Source of the DNA: Duganella fentianensis
GTDB lineage: Bacteria; Pseudomonadota; Gammaproteobacteria; Burkholderiales; Burkholderiaceae_D
DNA: 64,000 nt
NCBI RefSeq assembly: GCF_009857835.1
Contig: NZ_WWCL01000001.1
Location: forward strand, 62,001-126,000
Direction of reading: 5' to 3'
Under the pieces are notes generated by a model. That model was not told the origin of the DNA and ran no database searches. It worked only from the letters and a program-made list of their open reading frames with translations. The position numbers were made by a program, and so were the translations under genes. The first letter of the stretch is position 1. Each line of letters opens with the position of its first letter. Positions 63,115 through 64,000 of the stretch are shown piece after piece.

Positions 63115-63924
63115 ATGAGTGACATGAATATCGCCATTGCTGGCGCTGGTGGCCGCATGGGCCGTATCCTGATCGAAGCCGTGCTGGCTGCGCCCGATGC
63201 GCGTCTGGCCGGTGCGCTCGATCGTGCCGGCGGCAGCAATATCGGCAGCGACGCTGCAGCCTTCCTCGGCCAGCCGGCCGGTGTGGCCGTGGCGGCCGAG
63301 CTGGCGCAGGGTCTGGCTGGTGCGCAGTACCTGATCGACTTCACCCGTCCGGAAGGCACGCTCGAACATCTGGCCTACTGCGCCGAGCATGGCATCAAGA
63401 TGGTGATCGGCACCACCGGCTTCGACGAAGCGGGCAAGGCTGCGATTGCCGAGGCGGCCAAGAAAACCGCCATCGTGTTCTCGCCTAACTTCAGCGTGGG
63501 CGTGAACGTTACGCTCAAGCTGCTGGAGCAGGCTGCCAAGGCGCTGTCCGTGGGCTACGACATCGAAGTGATCGAAGCGCACCACCGCTACAAGGTCGAC
63601 GCGCCTTCGGGCACGGCCCTGAAAATGGGCGAAGTGCTGGCCGGTGCCCTGGGCCGCGACCTGAAAGACTGCGCCGTGTACGCGCGCGAAGGCGTGACGG
63701 GCGAGCGTGATCCATCCTCGATCGGCTTCGCTACCATCCGTGGCGGCGACATCGTGGGCGACCACACCGTGCTGTTTGCCGGTATCGGTGAACGCATCGA
63801 AATCAGCCACAAATCCAGTAGCCGCGTGACTTACGCGCATGGTTCGCTGCGCGCCTGCCGCTTCCTGGCGGACAAGAGCACCGGTCTGTATGACATGTAC
63901 GACGTGCTGGCGCTGAACGGATGA
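63115..63924 (+). CDS. dapB: 4-hydroxy-tetrahydrodipicolinate reductase
   Basis: NAD(P)H-dependent enzyme of the lysine/diaminopimelate pathway, 269 residues. Rossmann start [17 protein letters not shown], cofactor region [12 protein letters not shown] and GTTGFD, and catalytic [20 protein letters not shown] (His-His-Lys). GAGGAATAC precedes the ATG. The next gene overlaps its stop by ATGA. Confidence 0.97.
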   Translation: MSDMNIAIAGAGGRMGRILIEAVLAAPDARLAGALDRAGGSNIGSDAAAFLGQPAGVAVAAELAQGLAGAQYLIDFTRPEGTLEHLAYCAEHGIKMVIGTTGFDEAGKAAIAEAAKKTAIVFSPNFSVGVNVTLKLLEQAAKALSVGYDIEVIEAHHRYKVDAPSGTALKMGEVLAGALGRDLKDCAVYAREGVTGERDPSSIGFATIRGGDIVGDHTVLFAGIGERIEISHKSSSRVTYAHGSLRACRFLADKSTGLYDMYDVLALNG

Positions 63925-64000
63925 TGCCCAACCAATTCACCCTGACCAGTTACTGGGAACAGGGCGACGCCATCAGCCACGTTGTGGCGCTGGTGTTGCT
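63921..64000 (+). CDS. MotA/TolQ/ExbB proton-channel family protein (5' end)
   Basis: The frame begins [20 protein letters not shown] and continues VVALVLL at the window edge. This start, with an SYW(E)QGD-type head before the first helix, fits ExbB/TolQ-family proteins that follow dapB in this group. Only 26-27 codons are visible, so identity is tentative. Confidence 0.55.
   Translation, partial: MMPNQFTLTSYWEQGDAISHVVALVL

Overview
This GC-rich window reads as a chromosomal segment of a betaproteobacterium, most likely of the family Oxalobacteraceae (Massilia/Duganella/Janthinobacterium type). That is an inference from the lptD-surA-pdxA-rsmA, hrcA/fur/bamE-dapB and amgK-murU-pepP-ubiH-like gene orders and from protein flavour; no rRNA or tRNA gene was found to confirm it. 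Coding density is high and most genes are housekeeping or ordinary accessory functions.

Layout. 1-2.9 kb: the end of a branched-chain amino-acid ABC transporter operon (livF-livH-livM). 2.9-12 kb: an APC amino-acid permease, three very small proteins, a membrane diguanylate cyclase, an EamA exporter, a FUSC membrane protein and an M14 carboxypeptidase. 12-19.2 kb: a degenerate metallo-beta-lactamase-fold lipoprotein, an FMN reductase, an S46 dipeptidyl-peptidase, a cytochrome b561/YceI/YceI operon and purB. 19.3-27.6 kb: a complete sucrose-utilisation locus (GST, LacI regulator, TonB-dependent receptor, amylosucrase, fructokinase, MFS transporter) with two near-identical LacI-type operators and a promoter whose -35 lies inside the second operator. 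27.6-32 kb: an iron block (bfr, tonB, bfd on minus; feoA, feoB and a Cys-rich membrane protein on plus) with two Fur boxes in the divergent gap. 32-39 kb: a GST, a Xni-like exonuclease, a receiver-like protein without its phosphoacceptor Asp, mnmA, a NudJ-like hydrolase and the three-subunit transhydrogenase pntAA-pntAB-pntB.

39-46.4 kb is the accessory part. It holds an alpha/beta hydrolase, a DUF2059-like protein, several hypothetical or stress-type proteins, an internally deleted IS2-group insertion sequence with recognisable ends, a frameshifted gene that joins two different lysozyme-inhibitor families (Ivy-like and LprI-like), and two GNAT acetyltransferases. The stretch from about 41.3 to 45.8 kb is more AT-rich than its surroundings. 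46.4-64 kb returns to envelope and core genes: a UbiH-family hydroxylase, pepP, murU, amgK, lptD, surA (here with a lipoprotein signal), pdxA, rsmA, two paralogous repeat lipoproteins, a lipoprotein metallophosphoesterase, a HAD phosphatase, hrcA, fur, bamE, dapB and the first codons of a MotA/TolQ/ExbB-type gene.

I saw no clear new defence or biosynthetic system. The most unusual items are the Ivy-LprI chimera, the metal-site-less MBL-fold lipoprotein, lipoprotein SurA, the pseudo-receiver, the paired-operator control of the sucrose operon, and conserved-looking small membrane proteins of 38 and 31 residues.
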